Source of the DNA: Novipirellula herctigrandis
Lineage (GTDB): Bacteria; Planctomycetota; Planctomycetia; Pirellulales; Pirellulaceae
DNA length: 64,000 bases
Direction: 5' to 3'
Assembly: GCA_007859835.1 (NCBI GenBank)
Contig: SJPJ01000001.1
Span: 3,219,922 to 3,283,921 of the forward strand
The notes beneath the pieces were generated by a model, which did no database searches, was not told the origin of the DNA, and was given only the letters and a program-made list of their open reading frames with translations. Position 1 is the stretch's first letter. The number at the start of each line of letters is the position of its first letter. Of this stretch, positions 17,786-27,100 are shown piece by piece. Both the position numbers and the translations under genes were made by a program.

Positions 17786-19906
17786 TCAGTTCGAATTCTC
17801 AACGCCGATATAGACCCGTTCAGCATCATCGGCGAACAAACGCCAACCTACTTGTTGCGGCTGTAAATGTATCGTTGACGATTGTACTACGGACTGCGAG
17901 CTCAAACTCGCTCCCATTCCCATGGAAAAATCAAAATCGATCTCACGATCATGCCAGTGGTGTGCAATTAAGTGCTCGGGTGATCGTGACGATTCAACGA
18001 CCAAAGTTGCCGCGTCAACGAGAGAGTTGTACTCAAGGGCGCGTTTGGCAAATGGTTCCCGTTCGGTGGCACGAATCCAGCGAAGGGAGAAAGGCGAGTT
18101 CCCGTAGAACCGACCACTCGCCTCAGGCAAATGCAGTCCGTCCGATTCCAGGGTCGCAGCGTCAAGATTCACGCTGGCCAATTGCCAGTAACAGCTCACC
18201 TTTCGTGGCTCATCACACTTAACATAGTCAGCAATCCACAGGCCAAAATTCTCAGTCAATAAAACATGGCGTTCCACTTGCACCCCATTTCCCCAGTTCG
18301 CCGAGCCACAAAGCATGGTAAAATCGGTTGCAAAGTATGCGTCAAGTTGTGGAGCGGGCGCTGCAAAAGACCAGGACAATTTGCCAGTCGAACGAACTGG
18401 CCCGGCACCCTCCACTTCGATCGTGTTGTGAGCTGCCGAACTGCGGAAATATTCGACCCAGTCCTGGGGTGCGTAATAAGACGGGATGCCGCTGTCCTGC
18501 AAGAGCGGGCGTCCCTTGAACCAGTACAGCAGCTGCAACGTGTCGGCATGACCGTGTGCGACCGACGGCGTTGCGTCGGAATGAACACCTGCTGCAATTG
18601 GTCCCGCATCGAATAGCAACCAGTGGTCTTTGATTGAAGCAATCGCGTAACCACTCTCACGAAGCAAGACTGATTGCGGAAGTTCGCCCTTACGGTTCAG
18701 TGTTCGCCATTTTGCTATCCCTGCATCGCCCAGGAACCAAGTGACTTCTTCCCCTGCTATCTGACCGCACTTCAGCTTTGGTTCTTCGAACAAGACTGCA
18801 GCGAAGTTGCAAAGCGAACCGAAATCCCATGTAGCGGATACCGATGACGGAATTGCACGCGCTGAATCGAGGTCGCCAATCGCTGGCCATGTTCCGTCGG
18901 TTGTCTGAAAGCTCATTCCAGCAAGAAACGCATTCTTTACGGAACTTGCCAAGATCGACAGGTCGTTACCTCTATTTCGCGCTGCCAATGTGGCAAGGGA
19001 AAGAAAACCGAGTGTGAAAAAGTGATAGCTGATGGCTTGCTCGACGCAGAATCCGTCATCGTAGAACTGTTTCGGCCCGTGGGAGCGCAAAACATACAGA
19101 GCCAAGTCTTTCCACCGATTGCTTTTCGCAACGACACCATCCAGCAAAAGCGAAATCAAATAGAGTCCTGTTGCTTCACCAATTAAATGGTTGTAGGGAC
19201 TCGAGAAAAATGACAAATGATGTGAAAGATACTCTGCGTGTTCTGATAACGAGCGACAAATCGCGTCGCAGTCCTGTGGTTCCCAATGGTCCACTTCATT
19301 TGAAAGACCGACAAACAACATCCAGGAGATTGCTCGCATCGCCAATTCCAGCGAGCTGGTCCAATGTACGCCGATGTATGGCGGGTTGTGGGCAATCCAA
19401 TCCAGAATTAGCTCTCGCCCGCGGTTAGAGAACGCAGTATTCCCTGTCAGACGACTGGCCTTACCCAATTCGAACAAGAACTGATGTCGTGACGCTTCCC
19501 AAACGAATTTAACATCGGTTGCGGGGCGGTTCTTACTCTTGAAAACGTCGGCATAGAAAACTTGCGGCCATGTTTCCTGATAGTTGGCTGCACGGTGCCA
19601 GTCCACTTTGCCTGTGAAATCCCATTCGATCCCCAACAAGGTAGCTTTGCCGTTGAGGGTCTGTTCGGCACTTTCCAAAACTCGATCACATTCAGTTGAA
19701 TCAATAATAAGCGGGTTCAAGTCTCCTTTGAAAAGGATATCTCGGCAACTTGCCAATGTTGACGCACTATCCGCGATCGACAGACACGTATTAGCACGCC
19801 GTGACTGGATACGCTCTCGTACTGTGTGTGTGAATTCACGCGTTCGAAAGGCTATTTCAAAGGGACTTGCCCGTCGTAGCTTTCGAAGCTTCGCGGAAAG
19901 ACTCAT
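17786..19906 (-). CDS. Heparinase II/III-family protein (alginate-lyase-like)
   Basis: This 706-aa protein has an N-terminal alpha/alpha toroid (about 60-370; WHRAANYQETWP, NPPYIGVHWTSSLELAMR, SPYNHLIGEATGLY) and a C-terminal beta-sandwich with GVHSDATPSVAHGHADTLQL and SAAHNTIEV. These are the conserved histidine/tyrosine segments of heparinase II/III. Characterised members are lyases of uronate polysaccharides; homologues inside EPS clusters may instead act as epimerases. No signal peptide is obvious, so its compartment is uncertain. It overlaps the polymerase/ligase gene by 4 nt (19903-19906). Confidence 0.85.
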   Translation of the reverse strand: MSLSAKLRKLRRASPFEIAFRTREFTHTVRERIQSRRANTCLSIADSASTLASCRDILFKGDLNPLIIDSTECDRVLESAEQTLNGKATLLGIEWDFTGKVDWHRAANYQETWPQVFYADVFKSKNRPATDVKFVWEASRHQFLFELGKASRLTGNTAFSNRGRELILDWIAHNPPYIGVHWTSSLELAMRAISWMLFVGLSNEVDHWEPQDCDAICRSLSEHAEYLSHHLSFFSSPYNHLIGEATGLYLISLLLDGVVAKSNRWKDLALYVLRSHGPKQFYDDGFCVEQAISYHFFTLGFLSLATLAARNRGNDLSILASSVKNAFLAGMSFQTTDGTWPAIGDLDSARAIPSSVSATWDFGSLCNFAAVLFEEPKLKCGQIAGEEVTWFLGDAGIAKWRTLNRKGELPQSVLLRESGYAIASIKDHWLLFDAGPIAAGVHSDATPSVAHGHADTLQLLYWFKGRPLLQDSGIPSYYAPQDWVEYFRSSAAHNTIEVEGAGPVRSTGKLSWSFAAPAPQLDAYFATDFTMLCGSANWGNGVQVERHVLLTENFGLWIADYVKCDEPRKVSCYWQLASVNLDAATLESDGLHLPEASGRFYGNSPFSLRWIRATEREPFAKRALEYNSLVDAATLVVESSRSPEHLIAHHWHDREIDFDFSMGMGASLSSQSVVQSSTIHLQPQQVGWRLFADDAERVYIGVENSN

Positions 19907-21207
19907 TGCAGCACACCATCTTGCTGTCCCTCACCGCCCTCCGTCGGCAGATTGCCGTAAGCCATCGCTAATCCGCAACACCAGTAGCCCCATTCCGCAT
20001 CAAACTTATCGCCAAACATGGATGTGACCATGAACGCCGCAATCGCGCCCAACAGGGCGGAACCAAGGATACCCATCTGAACATCACCTGCCTCTTGAAA
20101 ACTTCGGATTTGCCTGCGCACCATTACCGCGCATATACCGATCATTGCCAAATGCAAAGTAAGGCCTTGGATCCCCCATTCAACTGATTCGTTAATGTAA
20201 CCATTGTGGATTGCCCTGTTACCGAAGTCTTCTCCTTCGATGTCGTAGATATACGAGCGTCCATGAACGTTCTTGAACGCCGCCCCGCCTGACCCCAACG
20301 GGTGATCTGCTAACACATACAAGCCGGCACGCCAAAAAATCAGACGATTTGACGCCGAAGCGTCCCGTTCATCTTCGCCCACGAAAATCGAATTGAATCG
20401 TTCCACTAACCTAGTGTTTCCGGCTAGCACGGCCAGTGCTAAACAGCCCAACACAAGGGCACCGATGATTTGTTTGCGAATTGCGCGAGGACTTAGGAAT
20501 ACCATCACGCCGGAAGCGAGAACGCCACCCAACATGGCACCGCGACTACTGCATTCGACAATGACATTAAGTATCAGCGGCGACATTACGATGCCCACCA
20601 AACGCTTCCAACCCTTCACACCGATGATTATTGCTCCGGCCAATGGCAGCACGGTGATCATCAGCGATGCAAGTTCGTTAGCATTTGCCGCACCGGGAGC
20701 TCCAACTCCTTCCAAACGACCTTCGCGAAAACTTCCGCGGTCATTGATCGTGACTTCGTAGCCAATGTATCCGGCAGCAATTGCCAGGATTACCAACGCT
20801 ATCATGAAATCATTTCGTGTGCGAATGACTGCAGCAATCAACAACTGCAAAAGACTGAACTTCAGCAAGTTGTTATACGGTTGTTCGCTGGTCTCAGGTT
20901 GGGCGGACAATAAGTAATGGACCAGAGTGGCATTGATGACAATAGCGACAAGCAGCCAAAAGGAGTTTTTTGATAGCCCTTTGCATCGAGATGGAAGACT
21001 GAAAATGGTTCCGGAAACCAACGCAGCGATCAGCAGTCCGATACCGCCTATGAGGTTCCAGCGGTAATCGCCAAAAGATTCACCCCACCACCACATTGGA
21101 GGAAAAGCGAAGAATGTCTGCATGTACAACGCAATGCCCCAAACTGGCCTGCGAAAAAGCATCACACACGCAAACAGGAAACAACAAAACCAAAGGATAA
21201 CCATCAT
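19903..21207 (-). CDS. O-antigen ligase/polymerase-family membrane protein (Wzy/WaaL-like)
   Basis: This 434-aa protein has about ten hydrophobic segments and a large periplasmic loop (about 295-350) containing RLIFWRAGLYVLADHPLGSG. That loop is typical of the O-antigen ligase (Wzy_C) family, as is the following HNGYINESVEWG histidine. It probably polymerises the flipped repeat units outside the inner membrane. Two adjacent ATG codons (21207, 21204) can serve as start. It is 17 bases after the SGNH-like gene and overlaps the heparinase gene. Confidence 0.84.
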   Translation of the reverse strand: MMVILWFCCFLFACVMLFRRPVWGIALYMQTFFAFPPMWWWGESFGDYRWNLIGGIGLLIAALVSGTIFSLPSRCKGLSKNSFWLLVAIVINATLVHYLLSAQPETSEQPYNNLLKFSLLQLLIAAVIRTRNDFMIALVILAIAAGYIGYEVTINDRGSFREGRLEGVGAPGAANANELASLMITVLPLAGAIIIGVKGWKRLVGIVMSPLILNVIVECSSRGAMLGGVLASGVMVFLSPRAIRKQIIGALVLGCLALAVLAGNTRLVERFNSIFVGEDERDASASNRLIFWRAGLYVLADHPLGSGGAAFKNVHGRSYIYDIEGEDFGNRAIHNGYINESVEWGIQGLTLHLAMIGICAVMVRRQIRSFQEAGDVQMGILGSALLGAIAAFMVTSMFGDKFDAEWGYWCCGLAMAYGNLPTEGGEGQQDGVLQ

Positions 21208-21224
21208 GGGACGATTCGGAGCGT

Positions 21225-22187
21225 TCAGTCAGACTTCGGTGTTAACGGCTTGGTCGAACAAATGACGGACGCCAACACCTCTTTGCCAATCGACGTAATA
21301 AAATGAACTGGATCGCGAAAGTTTGCCCGGTCGCTCGTCACCTCGCTAGGCACGTCCCAATTACGGGTGGGCGCAATCTGTCTCAGTCCCGAAACGAAAG
21401 AATCGAACTCACGCGATAAGTTCGCAGTGTCAATCAGATCATGATACTCTTGATGCGTGGGAAAGATCACGAAATTCAATCGAATACTGTTTTCACCACA
21501 GAACTTCCCAATTTCTCTGAGTTGATCCATCAACTGCTTGGCAAACACGAAATCATGAAAAGTCCTCTCTCCCTCCGCCAGCTTTTCACGCCAAAAAATA
21601 TCTCGATCCAGAGGTGGACGCTCGGATTTAGAATCACTTTCTGCAACCAAATTCCAACTAGCCATCGTGATCGAGGGATTCAGGTAGTATTTCGCTGGTG
21701 AACCGAGTCGGTTTGCTTCCTGCTTCACCAAGTTCCACTGTTTCCCCGCGTCCACAGAGTCAAAATTCACTCCAATGACGACGTTTTGCAATTGAGTCTG
21801 TTTAGTCGCAAACCAAAAAGTTTCTATGGAATCGGCGAGGGTCGCACCGCCGTATGCAAAGTTGTAGTAGCGTTCATCCGTAACTTGCCGCACGACTTCA
21901 TCGCCAATCGAGCGCATTCGCGAATCACCAATCAAGATGTTCTGGCACGGTTCGTGTCGAAACTCGGCAAGCTTCCACAGTCGCTGATTTTCAGCCAAGG
22001 CGAGCGTCTGTTGCCGCAGAGGAATGTCTTGCGATCCTCGCAGGTTGTAGGGATCAACCAGGAAGTTGAACACACCTATGCCAGCAACAAACACAAATAC
22101 TCCCACTGCGTTAAGCCGGTCAAGCATGCTGAACTCTCGCAAAAATCGTTGCAGCGAATTGCTTCCTCGAGAGCGAGTCTGATTCAT
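21225..22187 (-). CDS. Membrane-anchored SGNH/AlgX-J-like hydrolase, partner of the MBOAT acyltransferase
   Basis: This 320-aa protein has one N-terminal membrane segment (VGVFVFVAGIGVFNFLV) followed by FLVDPYN, ILIGDSRMRSIG (serine block) and a C-terminal RDPVHF (Asp/His block). These are the marks of SGNH proteins that finish O-acetyl transfer after an AlgI-type MBOAT protein. Its ATG overlaps the MBOAT stop by one base (TGATG). The partner is split by an insertion sequence, so the pair may be inactive. Confidence 0.75.
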   Translation of the reverse strand: MNQTRSRGSNSLQRFLREFSMLDRLNAVGVFVFVAGIGVFNFLVDPYNLRGSQDIPLRQQTLALAENQRLWKLAEFRHEPCQNILIGDSRMRSIGDEVVRQVTDERYYNFAYGGATLADSIETFWFATKQTQLQNVVIGVNFDSVDAGKQWNLVKQEANRLGSPAKYYLNPSITMASWNLVAESDSKSERPPLDRDIFWREKLAEGERTFHDFVFAKQLMDQLREIGKFCGENSIRLNFVIFPTHQEYHDLIDTANLSREFDSFVSGLRQIAPTRNWDVPSEVTSDRANFRDPVHFITSIGKEVLASVICSTKPLTPKSD

Positions 22188-23427
22188 CAAAATTGAAAGT
22201 AAATGAATTGAGTTTTGCCGAAAGCACCCAGCAAAAGCGTGATGGCGATCATCGCATCAAATGCAGCCAAACGCGCGAATCGCCAACGGGGGCGTTGTAG
22301 TGCTGCGAACCAACCCTTGGAATTGCACAACATGTCGCTCAATAAAAGCACGCCAATCGCAACGAGACACAGCAAAAACTCTTCCTTGTCGATGCCAATG
22401 CGCAGTACCATTTCCCAGTAATAAAAACGAGGTTGGAAATTCGCGAGGTTGTAAAGAGACTGACTACAGTCGACGAACATTTTTTGAAAGGCAATCGTAG
22501 CGTCGTTGAAGGATGATGCTCGAAACAAAACCCAGGTTGCCAAAACCAAATGAAATGTCACCGCTACTCGGAACAATCGCTGTATGCTCCAACGGCTATC
22601 AGCATTCCGATGCCTGCTGCCGATCACTAACAAGCCGTGTAGCAAGCCCCAAATCACGTAGGTCCAGGCCGCACCATGCCACAACCCGCTTAGTAAGAAC
22701 ACAACGACTAGATTACGAGCTCGCCACAGTGCTCCATCACGTCCACCACCGAGCGGAATATAGACGTAGTCACGAAAAAACTGCGAGAGTGAAATATGCC
22801 ACCTCCGCCAGAACTCACCCACATCTTCCGACAGGTATGGTTGCCGAAAGTTCTCCATCAGATCGACCCCAATAATCCTAGCGCTCCCGATCGCAATATC
22901 CGAGTATGCGGAAAAATCTGCGTAGATTTGGAACGCGAAGAAATAGGTCGCCGCAGCAATTGCAGTGCCATGAAAGTCGTCGGGGGACGAGTAAACCACA
23001 TCTACATAATTGCCCAACCGATCCGCAATGAAAATCTTCTTGAACATCCCCCACACGATTCGCTGTATACCAGAACTGAAACGGTCGTAGTCAAACGCGA
23101 TCGGATTTCGCAATTGCGGCAGCAAATGGCCCGCACGCTCGATTGGGCCGGCAACCAGCTGCGGGAAGTACACGACATATAACGCGAAATACCCAAAGTG
23201 CTTTTCAGCTGGGATTGCTCGTTTGTAAACATCAACGGTGTAACTAAGTGACTGGAACGTATAAAACGAGATCCCCATTGGAAGGAGTAGATTTAGTTCC
23301 GGAAACTGCGCAGGAATGTCGACCAGTTGGAACGCTGAATTGACGCTGTCGCTGAAGAAATCCCAATACTTGAACGTGAATAGAATTGCAAGATTGCTAG
23401 TTACGCAAGCAAATAAAATAGCTCGCC
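22187..23427 (-). pseudogene. MBOAT O-acyltransferase, C-terminal fragment (split by ISAs1 element)
   Basis: The 3' part of an AlgI-type MBOAT gene encodes 412 residues with many membrane segments, the family motif FWRRWHISLSQFFRDYVY and the catalytic-type histidine in SGLWHGAAWTYVIWGLLHG. Its 5' part lies at 24718-24952, on the other side of an insertion sequence. Removing bases 23428-24717 (one target copy plus the IS) joins both parts in frame into 491 codons, the normal AlgI length. The fragment frame also continues into the IS to an ATG at 23515, so a hybrid protein of 442 aa could be made if transcribed. Confidence 0.9.
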
Positions 23428-23437
23428 GCTGCCATAC
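23428..23437. repeat. Target-site duplication, left copy
   Basis: GCTGCCATAC lies immediately outside the left inverted repeat of the ISAs1 element. The identical 10 bases occur at 24718-24727. No base has changed, so the insertion is recent. Confidence 0.95.
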
Positions 23438-24717
23438 CACGGCCATCGCATCAAAAGTTAACCAAGTATTCGTTTCAGACTTGCCTAAGTCCAGTGTCGG
23501 TGCGAAAGATTTCATTTGACGGATTTCAAAACCACTGCACGCACAAACGGATTTCCAAATGCCATATCAAGTCGCTGGTAAGTTTCACGATTGCTTCCAA
23601 CACGTCGAAGACCCGAGAGTCGAAGGTCGAATCACGCACTCACTCCACTCCATTCTCTTTATTGTTGTCTGCGCAACAATTGCCGATGCCGATGGTCCCG
23701 CAGAGATCGAAGAATTCGCAATCCAAAAACGGGATTGGCTTGAAAGGTTTATTGACATTGAAGACGGAATCCCATCTCACGATACGATTGGCAGAGTGCT
23801 TGCAGTTATTAAACCGATTCAGTTTCAACAAGCTCTCGTCGAATGGACCAATCAACTTCGGGCAGGACGATCGAACGATGGCAGTCCACGGTTAGTGCAA
23901 ATTGACGGCAAGACTTCACGAGGCTCTTACACCGAACGAGACAAAAGCGATGCTCTGCACATTGTAGGTGCTTGGGCTTCCGAAGAAGGCCTCGCCATGG
24001 GGCAGGTCGCAGTGGACTCCAAAACGAACGAAATCACCGTCATTCCTGAGTTGATCGACTTGATCGATATACGTGATTCGATCGTGACACTCGATGCCTT
24101 GGGATGCCAAAAGTCGATTGCAAAGAAGATCATCGAAGCAGGGGGTGACTACATTTTTGCAGTCAAAGGCAATCACCCCACACTCTGCGCGGCAATCGAG
24201 CAACACTTTCTGGCGTGCCATGAACAGGGCCTCGTCGAGTCAGATGTTCGCTCCAAGGCCATCAAGGAAAAATCACGAGGGCGAAACGAAGAACGCTTCT
24301 ACGGGATAACTGAAATACCAGCGTCACTTCGAGCGTTAACGGACCAATGGATGGGTGCCAAGAGCATCGGACAAGCGGTCACGAGTATCGAAAATGGCGA
24401 ATCCTGGTCGAGTGAAGTGCGTTACTTCCTGAGCAGTCGATCCGCCAAGGTAAATGAGTTTGCAAAATCGGTTCGAAGTCATTGGTCGATCGAGAGTATG
24501 CACTGGGTGCTGGACGTGGTGTTTCACGAAGATGCAAGTCGGATTCGCGAAGGTCACGCAATTGAAAACCTGAGCTTCACCAGACGGTTTGTAATTACAC
24601 TGCTGAAGCAGGACACGTCGAAGTCGAGTTTGAAGAGCAAGCGAAAAGCAGCCGGCTGGAACACCGACTTTCTCGAAAAACTCCTATTCGGAGCGTGATT
24701 TTGATGCGATGGCCGTG
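23438..24717 (+). mobile_element. ISAs1-family insertion sequence, complete, 1280 bp
   Basis: The ends are 19-bp perfect inverted repeats: CACGGCCATCGCATCAAAA at 23438-23456 and its complement at 24699-24717. They are flanked by the 10-bp direct repeat GCTGCCATAC (23428-23437, 24718-24727). The element carries one full-length transposase gene. Length, repeat size and an 8-10 bp target duplication fit the ISAs1 family. It lies antisense to the MBOAT gene it interrupts. Confidence 0.95.
23559..24698 (+). CDS. ISAs1-family DDE transposase
   Basis: This 379-aa transposase has the usual ISAs1 length. The N-terminal DUF4338/H-repeat-like region contains RITHSLHSILFIVVCATIA. The DDE core includes QIDGKTSRGS, TLDALGCQKSIA, YIFAVKGNHPTL and HWSIESMHWVLDVVFHEDA. 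The frame is intact and the stop codon ends one base before the right inverted repeat, so the element may be active. ATG at 23559 gives MPYQVAGKFHDCFQ. Confidence 0.95.
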   Translation: MPYQVAGKFHDCFQHVEDPRVEGRITHSLHSILFIVVCATIADADGPAEIEEFAIQKRDWLERFIDIEDGIPSHDTIGRVLAVIKPIQFQQALVEWTNQLRAGRSNDGSPRLVQIDGKTSRGSYTERDKSDALHIVGAWASEEGLAMGQVAVDSKTNEITVIPELIDLIDIRDSIVTLDALGCQKSIAKKIIEAGGDYIFAVKGNHPTLCAAIEQHFLACHEQGLVESDVRSKAIKEKSRGRNEERFYGITEIPASLRALTDQWMGAKSIGQAVTSIENGESWSSEVRYFLSSRSAKVNEFAKSVRSHWSIESMHWVLDVVFHEDASRIREGHAIENLSFTRRFVITLLKQDTSKSSLKSKRKAAGWNTDFLEKLLFGA

Positions 24718-24727
24718 GCTGCCATAC
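24718..24727. repeat. Target-site duplication, right copy
   Basis: GCTGCCATAC lies immediately outside the right inverted repeat and is identical to the left copy at 23428-23437. Confidence 0.95.
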
Positions 24728-24952
24728 AGTCTTCGCCGCAATCGGATCCTCCGGACGAGCGAGGATCAGGCCCGAAGAATAGTTGATAACCGTCGAGGCC
24801 AAAATCAGTACGACATATTCGGCCCGCCAGCACATGTAAAAGTAGTAACTAGCAACGACGAGCGGTAGCCAGCGAATCGACTTGGGCACCGCCAAAACAA
24901 TCGCAAACACCAACGGCAAGAAGACGAGATACTGAAGTGAATTAAATAGCAC
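24718..24952 (-). pseudogene. MBOAT O-acyltransferase, N-terminal fragment (split by ISAs1 element)
   Basis: The 5' part of the MBOAT gene encodes MLFNSLQYLVFLPLVF and the next membrane segments up to AAKTVWQ, 78 whole codons plus one base at the IS border. GTG at 24952 is the start; the N-terminus is typical of AlgI-type proteins. After the border the frame runs on into the IS to a stop at 24554, adding unrelated residues. The rest of the gene is at 22187-23427. Confidence 0.88.
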
Positions 24953-25066
24953 GAATCAAAAATCTTGTGACCGCTCTACTGCCAAATCGATAAGAGTAAA
25001 CGAACGAAAGCACGGAAATTGCCATCGCAACTAGATTGGCGAGTGCTTCAACTGCACATGCTCAAT

Positions 25067-25819
25067 CTATGAACGTTTCTTGAATCTCATAATGCAAAGC
25101 ATCCCCAAACCAGGCACATTTGAGATCTTCTCCATCAGTATTCCTCGCTGCTTTGTGATGCTGTTGTATTTTCTTTTTTCTCGTTCAAATCCGAGCTCAG
25201 AAAGCTGCGATACAAAATTTCCAATTTTGTACTGGCGTTGTTGGATATCCAAGTACGCCAGTTTCTCAACGGGAATAATTCGGCCAAAAAAATCGCTGTG
25301 TCGATGCAAAAAACGATCGAGTTGACAAAACAAGCTCTTAACGTCAGGGACCGAAATAATGAGTCTACCGCCGGGACGCAAAATGGAATAAAAGAAATCC
25401 AGCAATGCGGAATCGTCCAATACGTACTCGATGACGCTACTGCAAACCACAAAGTCAAATTCACGATTTCTCAGATGCTTCATTGTATCGTCGTTGATGT
25501 GCAAGTATTCGCTGGTGTCTTCGAATCCAGATTGCCTCGCGCGCAATGCCGATTTCTCGACCATTTTTTCAGCTATATCAACACCGACGACTTGATGGCC
25601 TAATTGTAGTAGAGGAAAGGTAATATCCCCAGCTCCACATCCATAATCTAGCACCCGTGAACCTTCATCGGCGACTTCTGTGAAGAACTTATGAATGGTC
25701 TGACACCGAAAGAAGTATGAAGACTTGACGCCATACTTATCGCCCCAACTACTCGATTCGCGATCCCAAAACTCTGCTACTTGCGATTCGATTCGTGACG
25801 TTTGTTCCTCGCTACTCAT
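25067..25819 (-). CDS. Class I SAM-dependent methyltransferase
   Basis: This 250-aa protein has motif I VLDYGCGAGDITFPLL, acidic motif II VVGVDIAEKM, CSSVIEYVLDD and LRPGGRLIISVPD. It probably methylates a sugar or a glycosidic precursor. ATG at 25819 (MSSEEQTSRIES) is preceded by AAAGGA at good spacing, so the longer frame up to 25963 is not used; that would also overlap the preceding GT4. Spacing to that gene is 37 bp. Confidence 0.83.
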   Translation of the reverse strand: MSSEEQTSRIESQVAEFWDRESSSWGDKYGVKSSYFFRCQTIHKFFTEVADEGSRVLDYGCGAGDITFPLLQLGHQVVGVDIAEKMVEKSALRARQSGFEDTSEYLHINDDTMKHLRNREFDFVVCSSVIEYVLDDSALLDFFYSILRPGGRLIISVPDVKSLFCQLDRFLHRHSDFFGRIIPVEKLAYLDIQQRQYKIGNFVSQLSELGFEREKRKYNSITKQRGILMEKISNVPGLGMLCIMRFKKRS

Positions 25820-25856
25820 ATTTTTCCTTTGCGGTCCCGTAGATGCGTTAACGGTT

Positions 25857-27038
25857 TCATATGTTTCTCCTCGCGACTGCATGAGCGTATACGGGTTCGT
25901 ACCTTTGTATGATTCTCTCCCAGTCTCTATTTTCTTGTACATGTCGTTGTGCGTCAGAACCAAGTCGATTCCGCAATAAGCGATCCTGAACTAGTCGGAT
26001 ACACTGTTCGGCCAACTCTTCTGAATTGCCAGCCGAGTAGATCGCCGCAGTCTCAGGGCTAGCTAATTCTAGGTGCCCTCCGACATCGGAAATGATTATC
26101 GGCTTTCCAAGGGCCATCGCTTCCAACGGCTTTAATGGCGTGACAAGTTCCGTTGTTCTGCTGCTGCGCCTTGGATAGACCAAAATATCAATTTCATTGT
26201 AAATGCGTTCAATTTCACTATGTGGGACGCGCCCAACCAATTGCACGACACTACTCAATGAGAGCGTTTCAACAAGACTCGCAATTCGCTGCATTGCTTC
26301 ACCATCACCGACAATCTGAAAACAGACATGTTCACATGATCGGCTCACGATTGCCGCAGCACTGACCAAGTCCTCAACACCCTCCCAGGAATAGAGCGAT
26401 CCAACGTATCCTATCGTTATGTTTGGAGAATCCTTGACCCGCGAATCCTCTGGGTCCCGGAAACGACAGGTATCTACTCCATTCGGAACCACGAATATGT
26501 CCTTAATACCGCGTTGACAAAAATCTCGCTTCAGACCATCCGAAATTGTTACCAAGGCTTCGGCGCTACGTGCTACAGAACTCTCTAATGACTTCGCTAA
26601 CCGATACTTCAGGCTTCGTTGATGAATCCTCTTCTGGTCGACCGCGCCATCCTCCCAAATCCACCGAACTTCATAGACGAACGGGATGTTAAATCGTCGG
26701 GCTGCTCGGGCTGCAATGCGAGCCCAAATACTTGGTGAATGTGCGTGAATTACTTGGGGTCTAAAGTCTCGCAACACTTGTTCTATTCGCCGCTCTGTTT
26801 GCCAAAAAGGCTGTATTTTGCACCAAAGTGGAAGCAATGATCGCCTGGGTATTGTCCTATAGTACTTGATTCCGTCAATGACTTCTTCAGGCACGCTTGG
26901 GACTGGTTCCTGGCGAGTAGACGTAACTACTGCTGGCTCCCATCCAAACGATTTTTGAAATTTGACGATATTTGCACTACGGACACAAAAACCATCCAAG
27001 TGTGGGACGGAATGGCTCAAGAAATGGAGTATTTTCAC
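25857..27038 (-). CDS. Glycosyltransferase family 4
   Basis: This 393-aa GT-B protein opens MKILHFLSHSVPHLDGF and has HAHSPSIWARIA, YEVRWIWED, VTISDGLK, VPNGVDTCRF, GYVGSLYSWEG and TTELVTPLKPLEAMALGKP (E-x7-E). It resembles the glycosyltransferases of PEP-CTERM/exosortase-type polysaccharide loci. The start codon is GTG. Confidence 0.86.
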   Translation of the reverse strand: MKILHFLSHSVPHLDGFCVRSANIVKFQKSFGWEPAVVTSTRQEPVPSVPEEVIDGIKYYRTIPRRSLLPLWCKIQPFWQTERRIEQVLRDFRPQVIHAHSPSIWARIAARAARRFNIPFVYEVRWIWEDGAVDQKRIHQRSLKYRLAKSLESSVARSAEALVTISDGLKRDFCQRGIKDIFVVPNGVDTCRFRDPEDSRVKDSPNITIGYVGSLYSWEGVEDLVSAAAIVSRSCEHVCFQIVGDGEAMQRIASLVETLSLSSVVQLVGRVPHSEIERIYNEIDILVYPRRSSRTTELVTPLKPLEAMALGKPIIISDVGGHLELASPETAAIYSAGNSEELAEQCIRLVQDRLLRNRLGSDAQRHVQENRDWERIIQRYEPVYAHAVARRNI

Positions 27039-27100
27039 TTATGTATTGGTTTCGATTATTGTGTGTAGAACTTTTCTTTGAGTTTGCACCGATCCTCGGA

